A stretch of DNA of 5,351 nucleotides, taken from the NCBI GenBank assembly GCA_934096025.1, contig CAKOLP010000074.1, forward strand, positions 1 through 5,351, read 5' to 3'. The notes under the pieces are model-generated. The model saw nothing but the letters and a program-made list of their open reading frames with translations, ran no database searches and was not told the DNA's origin. The DNA is from an uncultured Bacilli bacterium (GTDB lineage Bacteria > Bacillota_I > Bacilli_A > RF39 > UBA660). Below are positions 1 to 5,351 of this stretch, one piece after another; position 1 is the first letter of the stretch; every line of letters starts with the position of its first letter. The position numbers and the translations under genes were made by a program.

Positions 1-1763
1 AGCAAATACCATCAGCTTCGATTGTTCCGGAAAATGACCCGTCAGTACTATTTATTACTGCTGGTATGCAACCTTTAGTTCCTTATTTAATGGGGCAACC
101 ACATCCTTATGGGGGAAGATTGTGTGATTATCAAAAATGTTTAAGAACAAATGATTTGGAAGAAATCGGGGACACTACCCATCATACTTTTTTTGAAATG
201 TTAGGTAATTGGTCTTTAGGGGATTATTTCAAAAAAGAAAGTATTACATGGAGTTTTGAATTTTTAACAAGTGTTTTGAAAATTCCTAAAGAAAGGCTAG
301 CTATTACAGTTTATGCTGGTAGTGATAATATTCCTTTTGATGAAGAAAGTTATAATACTTGGTTAGAATTAGGTATAAAAAAAGAAAGAATTGCAAGAAC
401 AATTGAAGATAATTTTTGGATTGCCGGAGAATCTGGACCATGTGGACCAGATACAGAAATATTTTATTTCCGTAGTGAAGATGAAATACCTGAAGTTTAT
501 GACCCAAGTGATGAAAGATGGGTAGAAATCTGGAATAATGTCTTTATGCAATATTATAAAGATGCACAAGGTAATGTAACAGAATTACCTAAGAAAAATG
601 TAGATACAGGAATGGGAGTAGAAAGAATTACTGCTGTTTTGGAGGGCGTTTGCGATAATTATAAATCTAGCATATGGAGTGACGTTATAGATTTAATCTC
701 AGAAATATCTCATCTTCCATATGAGGGTAATGAAAAAAGTATGCGTATTATAGCAGACCATATTAGAACGGCTGTATTTATTAGTGCAGACCCAGCTGGT
801 ATTAAACCAAGTAATACTGACCAAGGTTACATTTTAAGAAGACTTATAAGACGCGCTATAAGATATGCTAAAGCATTAAATATAGATATTAATAGTAATT
901 GGGAAGAACGATTAGGTAAATTAATAATAGATAAATATAGAAAATATTATAAAGAGATAGATGAAAATGAAAGTATAGTTTTAAATGTATTAAAAGATGA
1001 AAAGAATAGATTTAATAAAACATTAGAAAAAGGATTAAAAGAATTTAATAAAATAAAAGATAAAGATATTGATGGTGTTACGGCTTTTCATTTATATGAT
1101 ACATATGGTTTTCCGATTGAATTAACTGAAGAATTAGCTTTAGAAAATAATATTAAAGTGGATAGAGCTGGGTTTGACAAGAAATTTAAGGAACATCAAG
1201 AATTATCAAGAACTGGTAGTGCTGGAAAGTTTAAAGGGGGACTTGCTGGAAATGGAGAAATAGAAACAAAGTATCATACAGCAACGCATTTACTTAATGC
1301 CGCATTAAAAGTTGTGGTTGATGAAAATGTTCATCAAAATGGAAGTAATATAACAGATGAAAGAATGCGTTTTGATTTTTCTTGCGACCATAAATTAAGT
1401 GATGAAGAAAAAAGACAAGCTGAAGATTTAGTAAATAAGTGGATTAATGAGGGATTAGATGTAACTAAAGAAGAAATGTCAAAAGAAGAAGCTCTTAAAA
1501 GTGGGGCTGAATGTATGTTTATTGAAAGGTATCCAGATATTGTAACTGTATATTCTATTGGTGATGTTTCTAAAGAATTATGTGGGGGACCTCACGTTAA
1601 AAACACGAAAGAACTTGGTCATTTTAGAATTGTTAAAGAAGAAGCATCTTCTCAAGGTGTAAGAAGAATTAAAGCTGTTTTAGAAGATAAAAATAAAAAT
1701 CAAAGGATTTTAGTTTTAAGACTAGAATTCTTTTTTAGGTTATTTGACAAAAGTGGTTTGTGA
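1..1763 (+). CDS. alaS: Alanyl-tRNA synthetase, short form, 5'-partial
   Basis: This cytosolic class II enzyme charges tRNA-Ala with alanine and removes mischarged Ser or Gly. The frame opens at base 3 with IPSASIVPENDPSVLFITAG, which precedes the usual AlaRS block GMQPLVPYLMGQPHP; about 20 N-terminal codons and the start lie upstream. Visible in order are class II motif 2 (HHTFFEMLGNWSLGDYF, 180-230), WNNVFMQYY (about 530-558), motif 3 (GMGVER, 609-626), the tRNA-recognition helices around GYILRRLIRRAIRYA (about 825-870) and LYDTYGFP (about 1092-1115). The editing/SAD domain follows, with zinc-type motifs HTATH (1275-1289) and CGGPH (1581-1595), and the domain closes at GVRRIKAVLE (1656-1685). 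There is no C-Ala domain: total length is about 605 residues against about 870-880 in most bacteria. Both aminoacylation and editing motifs are intact, so it should be functional. The last 25 residues do not look like AlaRS (see the separate entry). The identification is secure; the short architecture is read directly from the sequence. Confidence 0.97.
   Translation, partial: QIPSASIVPENDPSVLFITAGMQPLVPYLMGQPHPYGGRLCDYQKCLRTNDLEEIGDTTHHTFFEMLGNWSLGDYFKKESITWSFEFLTSVLKIPKERLAITVYAGSDNIPFDEESYNTWLELGIKKERIARTIEDNFWIAGESGPCGPDTEIFYFRSEDEIPEVYDPSDERWVEIWNNVFMQYYKDAQGNVTELPKKNVDTGMGVERITAVLEGVCDNYKSSIWSDVIDLISEISHLPYEGNEKSMRIIADHIRTAVFISADPAGIKPSNTDQGYILRRLIRRAIRYAKALNIDINSNWEERLGKLIIDKYRKYYKEIDENESIVLNVLKDEKNRFNKTLEKGLKEFNKIKDKDIDGVTAFHLYDTYGFPIELTEELALENNIKVDRAGFDKKFKEHQELSRTGSAGKFKGGLAGNGEIETKYHTATHLLNAALKVVVDENVHQNGSNITDERMRFDFSCDHKLSDEEKRQAEDLVNKWINEGLDVTKEEMSKEEALKSGAECMFIERYPDIVTVYSIGDVSKELCGGPHVKNTKELGHFRIVKEEASSQGVRRIKAVLEDKNKNQRILVLRLEFFFRLFDKSGL
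1686..1763 (+). other. Non-homologous 3' tail of alaS, probable stop-loss extension
   Basis: After GVRRIKAVLE, where short AlaRS proteins normally finish, the frame continues for 25 codons to TGA at 1761-1763. The tail starts with Lys/Asn codons, then becomes hydrophobic and aromatic (ILVLRLEFFFRLF), and uses AGG, CTA, TTC and GAC codons that are sparse in the rest of the gene. Its last third is also the promoter of the next gene. This looks like an intergenic region translated because an earlier stop was lost; the AAA codons at 1689 and 1695 are each one base from TAA. That history is inference; the lack of AlaRS resemblance is judged from memory of the family. Confidence 0.5.
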
Positions 1764-1772
1764 TGCTAGAAT
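1744..1772 (+). promoter_or_regulatory. Extended -10 sigma-A promoter for the paralogue array
   Basis: There is a perfect -35 box TTGACA at 1744-1749, a 17-nt spacer, and -10 box TAGAAT at 1767-1772 (5 of 6 to consensus). A TG one base upstream of the -10 (1764-1765) gives an extended -10. The predicted start of transcription is about 1779-1780, leaving a leader of about 20 nt before ATG 1800. The -35 box and most of the spacer lie inside the final alaS codons, and the spacer spans its TGA stop. It is by far the best promoter match in the window and would make the downstream array independent of alaS transcription. Confidence 0.8.
1745..1763. promoter_or_regulatory. Possible operator: imperfect inverted repeat over the -35 and spacer
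   Basis: TGACAAA and TTTGTGA flank a 5-nt centre (AGTGG). The inner five bases of each arm are perfect complements; one G-G mismatch lies outside them, then one more T-A pair. Its position, overlapping the -35 box and spacer, is where a dimeric repressor would block RNA polymerase. Inverted repeats this short also arise by chance in AT-rich DNA, and one arm is partly fixed by the -35 consensus, so this is only a candidate. Confidence 0.25.
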
Positions 1773-1787
1773 AAAGCTTAATTGGTT

Positions 1788-1792
1788 GGGGG
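1788..1792 (+). promoter_or_regulatory. Ribosome binding site of copy 1 (GGGGG)
   Basis: GGGGG sits 7 nt before ATG 1800, one base off the GGAGG used by copies 2-4. It fixes the start at 1800 rather than the upstream in-frame TTG at 1782. TTG 1782 would lie almost at the transcription start and would have no leader or binding site. Confidence 0.65.
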
Positions 1793-1799
1793 CATAAAA

Positions 1800-2801
1800 A
1801 TGTATAAGATGACTGATAAGGATAATAAAGAGATTCAAATTTTAATTAATTTAACTGAAGTTATTAATGAAAAATATTCTACATTGTGTGAACTAGAAAA
1901 TAAAGGAAAAAAATCAAGCTCGCAATATCAAAACTCACTTGGAGAATTATGGTATGCCAAAAAAGCCGAAGAATGGTTTTATGAAACAAAATTAAATAGT
2001 TATGAAAAATGTAAAGTTTGGTTTTGGACACTTTTTTATCGCACATCTTTTGATGATATTACCCTAGATATTGGAGTCTTAGAGAGTAGGGATGGTGAAG
2101 AAATATTTTATAAAAGAATTTTAAATATACTTTTCGAAAAACTAACTACTTTTGATGAATTTTATAAAGATTTGATTAGAGAATATACAGAGGATAAACT
2201 GGTGGAATTAAAACGTGCAGGTATGGATTTCTTTAATGTTGCTGATGAAACAATTGCAAGTGATTGTTGTTGGTTTAGATCAGCGTTTACTAAGGATATT
2301 TTACAGTATTATTTGTTCTTTTTAAATATTTTGATGGAAAATGAGGAATTTCCAGTATTTCAAAATGATTTTGTATTTACAAAATATTGTTTAGCGTTTG
2401 TAAATAAAGAAATAGAAAAAGATATGCTGGCGAGAGATTTCGAAATACCAAAAGAAATGTATTTTAGTTCGGGATTTTTAGCTAGTTTGTTAGGAAGAAA
2501 CAAAAATTATTACATATTTTTAAAAGATACATACGGGGAAAAAGTAGCGATTGCATTAATGGAAAATATGATTGGTGTTTTGGACTCCGAATATGAAGAT
2601 GAACTTGAGGCTCTTGATGCTATTTTAAAACATTGTTTACTTTGTGCCTCCTTTGCTATGATGAGTAAAAGTCAAATAAGAACAATGCAAAAATTTTATG
2701 AAAAAGTGCTATGTGATGGTGAAAACGCTAAAAATTTATGTAGTAAAGAAATAATTAATGATTGTTTTTCTAGTTTTGAAAGAACACTTAGAAGAAACTA
2801 A
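1800..2801 (+). CDS. Unrecognised helical protein, tandem paralogue copy 1
   Basis: This is a 333-residue protein of a family I do not recognise. ATG 1800 is chosen because its first residues (MYKMTDKDNKEI) line up with the starts of copies 3 and 4 (MYLLTKDDFDKM, MYQLTNDDYDKI) and because GGGGG precedes it. Shared landmarks are CELE (30-33), QYQNSL (42-47), FYE (60-62), SYEKCKVW (67-74), a hydrophobic stretch QYYLFFLNIL (169-178), KYCLAF (195-200), EIEKDML (204-210), KDTYG (242-246), MIGVLDSEY (257-265) and HC (278-279). The sequence looks alpha-helical and cytosolic: there is no signal peptide, and the hydrophobic stretch is too short and too close to charged residues for a membrane span. 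It has 10 Cys, far more than the other copies, but no regular metal-binding spacing beyond CLLC (279-282). It is the first gene of the operon, directly behind the promoter in the alaS end. It is intact, and its function is unknown. Confidence 0.85.
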   Translation: MYKMTDKDNKEIQILINLTEVINEKYSTLCELENKGKKSSSQYQNSLGELWYAKKAEEWFYETKLNSYEKCKVWFWTLFYRTSFDDITLDIGVLESRDGEEIFYKRILNILFEKLTTFDEFYKDLIREYTEDKLVELKRAGMDFFNVADETIASDCCWFRSAFTKDILQYYLFFLNILMENEEFPVFQNDFVFTKYCLAFVNKEIEKDMLARDFEIPKEMYFSSGFLASLLGRNKNYYIFLKDTYGEKVAIALMENMIGVLDSEYEDELEALDAILKHCLLCASFAMMSKSQIRTMQKFYEKVLCDGENAKNLCSKEIINDCFSSFERTLRRN

Positions 2802-2802
2802 T

Positions 2803-2807
2803 GGAGG
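2803..2807 (+). promoter_or_regulatory. Ribosome binding site of copy 2 (GGAGG)
   Basis: GGAGG begins 2 nt after the TAA of copy 1 and ends 4 nt before ATG 2812. The spacing is short but usable. The longer in-frame start at ATG 2758 lies inside copy 1, has no binding site, and would add 18 residues with no counterpart in the other copies, so 2812 is the start. Confidence 0.75.
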
Positions 2808-2811
2808 TTAT

Positions 2812-3822
2812 ATGATTAATTTAAGTGAAAGAGATTTAAAAAAATTAGAAAGCTTAAAAAAAGTAAATAAAGCTATTTATAAAATTTATAAAATATTATA
2901 CGAGTTAGAAGTATCTGGACAAGTTAATACTCTAAAATATAAAAAAGCATTAGAATATTTAAAAAAACTTACGGAAACAGAAAAAGGGTTTTATGAAGCT
3001 GACTTTGATACTTATGAAAGATGCGATTTGTGGATAGGTTATCTATTAAATAAATCATTAGTTAATAAGTGGGATACTAATTTTGAATGGTTAGCTAATC
3101 AGGATTTAACTTGCCGAGCTGAAAGAAGAATAATTGAAGCTTTAAGTAGACGAGCATATTTTAGTACTGATGCAGGTGAGGCTTTATCTAGTAGGGGAAT
3201 TAATAAATTTGGAAAAGAAAACTTTTCAAGATTCCTAAATGATTTGGACATTTTAAGTGAGGGAGTCCGAGCAACTGTATTTCTTGATGTTGATATAATG
3301 CATGCTTATCTAATGTTTTTGCAAAAAGCTATTGATGAGGAAGATAGAGAAAATGTTAGAAATCATTTAATAAAAGCTAAATATTCATGTATATTCTTAA
3401 ATGAAGATATAGAGTTTGATTTTTTATCTAAAGGTTGTTTAGATACTCAAGAAGTTGAATTAAAGACTGAAGCTCGAGCAAATTTCGCTGTATTAGGTGA
3501 GGATTATTATTTAGAATTTAAAGATAGTTATTTAAATTATTTGGCAGTTCGTCAAATTAATAAAATGTTAGGTATTTTAGATGGAGAATATAATGATTCA
3601 TTTAAGAGTTCGAATGCATTAGTAAGACAATGTTTTTTAAGGGCAATATTTTTACCTATGAGTGAAGAAGTATTAACTGATTTAAATATTATGTTCCATG
3701 ATTTAGTGGATAGTACTTCTGCACCCTGGAATAAAAGCAGCGAACTAATTAAACAAAGTTTTAGAAGTATAGAAAGAGATAGAAAAAAAGTTATATTTTT
3801 AACTAGGAAAAAAGATAATTAA
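2812..3822 (+). CDS. Unrecognised helical protein, tandem paralogue copy 2
   Basis: This 336-residue protein belongs to the same unrecognised family and is the most divergent copy. The start aligns with the other copies (MINLSERDLKKL) and follows GGAGG. Shared landmarks are YELE (30-33), KYKKAL (42-47), FYE (60-62), TYERCDLW (67-74), AYLMFLQKAI (165-174), KAKYSCIFLNEDIE (188-201), KDSY (237-240), MLGILDGEY (252-260) and QC (273-274). The middle section (about 85-160) matches the others poorly and is Arg-rich in places (CRAERRIIEALSRRAYF). The protein ends in a basic tail (RDRKKVIFLTRKKDN) that copies 1 and 3 lack. There is no signal peptide or membrane span. It lies 10 nt after copy 1 and 14 nt before copy 3, so it is co-transcribed with them. 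It is intact, its function is unknown, and its divergence suggests either an older duplicate or a specialised role. Confidence 0.85.
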   Translation: MINLSERDLKKLESLKKVNKAIYKIYKILYELEVSGQVNTLKYKKALEYLKKLTETEKGFYEADFDTYERCDLWIGYLLNKSLVNKWDTNFEWLANQDLTCRAERRIIEALSRRAYFSTDAGEALSSRGINKFGKENFSRFLNDLDILSEGVRATVFLDVDIMHAYLMFLQKAIDEEDRENVRNHLIKAKYSCIFLNEDIEFDFLSKGCLDTQEVELKTEARANFAVLGEDYYLEFKDSYLNYLAVRQINKMLGILDGEYNDSFKSSNALVRQCFLRAIFLPMSEEVLTDLNIMFHDLVDSTSAPWNKSSELIKQSFRSIERDRKKVIFLTRKKDN

Positions 3823-3827
3823 GGAGG
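3823..3827 (+). promoter_or_regulatory. Ribosome binding site of copy 3 (AAGGAGG)
   Basis: A full AAGGAGG (3821-3827) uses the last bases of the copy 2 stop codon and lies 9 nt before ATG 3837. It is the strongest Shine-Dalgarno match in the array, so translation of copy 3 initiates normally despite the later TAG. Confidence 0.8.
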
Positions 3828-3836
3828 AATAAAAAT

Positions 3837-4796
3837 ATGTATTTATTAACAAAAGATGATTTTGATAAGATGAAAAGATTACTAGATATTACTACTAGTA
3901 TTGCTGAGTGTTACATTAATTTGGAAGATTTAGAAAACAAACAAAAAAAGTATACTTTTGGGTATCAAAAAAATTTAGAAACATTAAAAAGATTAATAGC
4001 TAAAGAGGAAGAAATTTATGCTGAAGTTACAAGCTACGCCAAAGCAAAGGCATGGTATGGTTATTTTGATAAAACACTTCAAGCTTTTGATGGAGATTCT
4101 TCAGTAATTAAAATGCCTATCGAAAGAATATTTAATTTTTTAATAAATAAAATGGCAAAACCGGAGGTTTATAATAATATTGAAGTCGATATAAAGGAAG
4201 CTTCTTACCTTTTAGAAAATGGTCTTGCAAATTCTTTGGAGGAAGCTAAACAATATATGTGGAAAAGAGAGTGCTTTAAAGTAACTTTTTATAAAGAATA
4301 TAGTTTGCTTGCTTTACTTTATATGAGCGAATATTTAGATAATCCTGCTTTTGAATTGTTTCGTCCAAAAATGATTAGTGCAAAATATAACATGATTTAT
4401 TTGTCTCGGGAAGTTGAAAGAGAAATGCTAGCTAATAACTTTGATGTTCCGACGGAATTAACTTTTAATTCTAGTTTTTTAGCATTTTCTTGGGGAATTC
4501 AAGATCAAGCATATTTCATGCTTAAAGATGCATTGGGTTTAGAATTTGCTATGTCGGTTTTGATGGCATTTGAATAGAAAGATAATGCTTATTATAAAAC
4601 TGATGGTATGAAGAAAGATAGCTTGATCCATTTGTGTTCTTTAAAAGCCGCATTTTCTCTAATGGAAAAAGATGGACGAAAAGTATTTGAGGAACTAGTT
4701 TCTGAAAGATTTAAAAATTTACCTAATATGGAAATTAGTTTGTCTATGATTAATAAAGCTTTAGATGAAGTAAAAAATAGTGTTAAACGTGGCTAA
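3837..4796 (+). pseudogene. Tandem paralogue copy 3, interrupted by in-frame TAG
   Basis: This is a family member of 319 codons whose frame is broken only by TAG at 4575-4577, leaving a 246-residue product. The same frame continues for 72 codons to TAA at 4794-4796 and still matches copy 1: from KDALG through LCSLKAAFSLM the two align without a gap if TAG counts as one codon. The front half has the family landmarks: MYLLTKDD (1-8), EDLE (30-33), YQKNL (43-47), IYAEVTSYAKAKAW (60-73), LLALLYMSEYL (157-167), SAKYNMIYL (181-189), EVEREML (192-198) and LKD (229-231). A strong ribosome binding site precedes the start. Restart at ATG 4608 is unlikely because no Shine-Dalgarno site precedes it. A recent nonsense mutation, TAG readthrough, or a sequencing error would all look like this. 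The truncated protein would lose the conserved C-terminal helices. It lies between intact copies in the same operon. Confidence 0.8.
4575..4577 (+). other. In-frame amber codon interrupting copy 3
   Basis: The context is GAA TAG AAA GAT. The codon falls where copies 1 and 2 have the Gly of G-[IV]-L-D. All the complete genes of the window end in TAA or TGA, so there is no other TAG stop here to judge its use. No readthrough context (such as TAG followed by CA) and no clear stem-loop follows. Confidence 0.85.
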
Positions 4797-4803
4797 TATA
4801 CTT

Positions 4804-4808
4804 GGAGG
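4804..4808 (+). promoter_or_regulatory. Ribosome binding site of copy 4 (GGAGG)
   Basis: GGAGG lies in the 17-nt gap after the copy 3 frame, ending 5 nt before ATG 4814. It marks the start of copy 4 and shows that the TAA at 4794-4796 is still the natural gene boundary. Confidence 0.8.
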
Positions 4809-4813
4809 ATTAA

Positions 4814-5351
4814 ATGTATCAATTAACTAATGATGATTATGATAAAATAAAACAATTAAAAGGTATTACAGGGAAAATTGCTAATTGCTATGGGAAATTA
4901 GAACGATTAGAAAAAGATGGACCAAAAAATACATTAGAATATCAACATGCTTTAGCAATTTTAAAAAAATTAATTGATGAGGAAGATAAGATTTATGCTG
5001 AAATTACTAGTTATGAAAAAGGTAAAGCTTGGTTTCTTTATCTATCTAAGTCGCTAAAACAAGAAAATGCGAGAAATCCAATTTATAGAATAATTCAAAC
5101 TATACAAAATAGGATACTTGTTTTTCCAGAATCACTACAAGATATGCATATAAGTTTAATGGAAGTTAATGACCTTCTTGTTAGTGGTGTGATTCGTTCT
5201 GAAGAAGAACTTAAATCATTTATTTGGAATGAGGAGTTTTTTAACAAAATGTTTTATAAGGAAATGACTTTAATAGCTCTATTATTTATGAATGAATTTT
5301 TTAATGATGCAAGTTTTAAACAATTTCAAGAAAAAATAATTAGTATTAAAA
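4814..5351 (+). CDS. Unrecognised helical protein, tandem paralogue copy 4, 3'-partial
   Basis: An open frame from ATG 4814 runs off the right edge after 179 complete codons with no stop. It is the closest relative of copy 3: about half of the first 80 residues are identical by hand count, including MYxLTxDDxDK, Cys25-Tyr26, YQ (43-44), IYAE (60-63), TSY (65-67) and KAW (71-73). Later landmarks are FYKEMTLIALLFMNEFF (147-163) and FQEKIISIK (171-179), matching FYKEYSLLALLYMSEYL and FRPKMISAK in copy 3. By comparison with the other copies about 140-155 residues remain outside the window. It contains no in-frame TAG. No signal peptide or membrane span is seen. Its function is unknown, and the array may extend further downstream. 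Confidence 0.85.
   Translation, partial: MYQLTNDDYDKIKQLKGITGKIANCYGKLERLEKDGPKNTLEYQHALAILKKLIDEEDKIYAEITSYEKGKAWFLYLSKSLKQENARNPIYRIIQTIQNRILVFPESLQDMHISLMEVNDLLVSGVIRSEEELKSFIWNEEFFNKMFYKEMTLIALLFMNEFFNDASFKQFQEKIISIK

Larger units (their letters stand above)
1800..5351 (+). repeat. Head-to-tail array of four diverged paralogous genes
   Basis: Four genes share length (about 320-335 codons), start sequence, landmark order and intergenic pattern (10-17 nt with GGAGG). This points to repeated tandem duplication of a whole unit made of ribosome binding site plus gene. Divergence is deep enough that nucleotide repeats are patchy; copies 3 and 4 are closest. No transposase, terminal repeat or integrase is visible. 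No terminator is seen between copies, consistent with one transcript. Confidence 0.8.

Noticed and set aside
304..569. Two overlapping minus-strand open frames of about 66 codons inside alaS
   Set aside because: They lie antisense to conserved AlaRS coding sequence, have no ribosome binding site, and their aromatic-rich products are the usual reverse reading of AT-rich coding DNA.
1174..1202. TTGACA at 1174 inside alaS as an internal promoter
   Set aside because: At 17-nt spacing the -10 position reads CAAGAA, which matches the consensus poorly; the hexamer is explained by the coding sequence.
1696..1711. Small hairpin AAAATC-AAAG-GATTTT near the end of alaS as a terminator
   Set aside because: The stem has six pairs with only one G-C, and it is not followed by a continuous T run, so it is too weak for an intrinsic terminator.
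1782..1799. TTG start at 1782 for copy 1
   Set aside because: It would add six residues absent from the other copies, sits almost on the predicted transcription start, and overlaps the GGGGG site that serves ATG 1800.
2260..2340. Membrane segment in copy 1 and the equivalent hydrophobic stretch in the other copies
   Set aside because: The run is only about 10-13 residues and is flanked closely by acidic and basic residues, which fits a buried or amphipathic helix better than a membrane span.
2758..2811. ATG 2758 as the start of copy 2, overlapping copy 1
   Set aside because: There is no ribosome binding site upstream, and the extra 18 residues do not align with any paralogue; GGAGG at 2803-2807 points to ATG 2812.
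4608..4796. A separate 62-codon gene starting at ATG 4608
   Set aside because: It is in the same frame as copy 3 and aligns with the C-terminal end of copy 1, with no Shine-Dalgarno site; it is the tail of the interrupted gene.
1..5351. CRISPR array, tRNA/rRNA gene, insertion sequence or phage hallmark
   Set aside because: No short regularly spaced repeats, no tRNA-like folds, and no transposase or integrase motifs were seen in either strand.

Overview
The window is AT-rich (roughly 30 % GC by eye), with strong GGAGG ribosome binding sites and densely packed genes, all on the + strand. It looks like chromosomal DNA of a low-GC Bacillota or Mollicutes-related bacterium. Trp is always encoded by TGG and no coding region needs TGA read as Trp, so nothing calls for genetic code 4. 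The AlaRS here is a short form with no C-Ala domain and a compact motif-2 region. That is reminiscent of AlaRS from reduced-genome lineages, but a genus cannot be named from this sequence.

Layout. Positions 1-1763 hold most of alaS (alanyl-tRNA synthetase), lacking only its first ~20 codons upstream of the window. Its last ~25 codons look like former intergenic DNA read through after loss of the original stop. They contain a near-consensus extended -10 promoter (TTGACA-N17-TAGAAT, 1744-1772) overlapping the stop codon. From 1800 to the right edge runs a head-to-tail array of four diverged paralogues of one protein family that I do not recognise: copy 1 (333 aa), copy 2 (336 aa), copy 3 (319 codons, interrupted by an in-frame TAG) and copy 4 (cut by the window edge after 179 codons). 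The gaps between copies are 10-17 nt and each contains GGAGG, so the array reads as one operon driven by the promoter at the end of alaS.

The four proteins look cytosolic and all-helical, with no signal peptide and no convincing membrane segment. They share an N-terminal signature (LT-x-x-D, LExLE, YQ-x-x-L, then Y-E-K/R-x-K/D-x-W). Copies 1-3 also share a C-terminal half (KY near residue 190, E-[IV]-E, a KD pair, and a Cys about 37 residues further on). Copies 3 and 4 are the closest pair; copy 2 is the most divergent. Function is unknown. The notable points are the tandem expansion of an unrecognised family, the amber codon in copy 3 with the downstream frame still intact, and the promoter embedded in the 3' end of a housekeeping gene.
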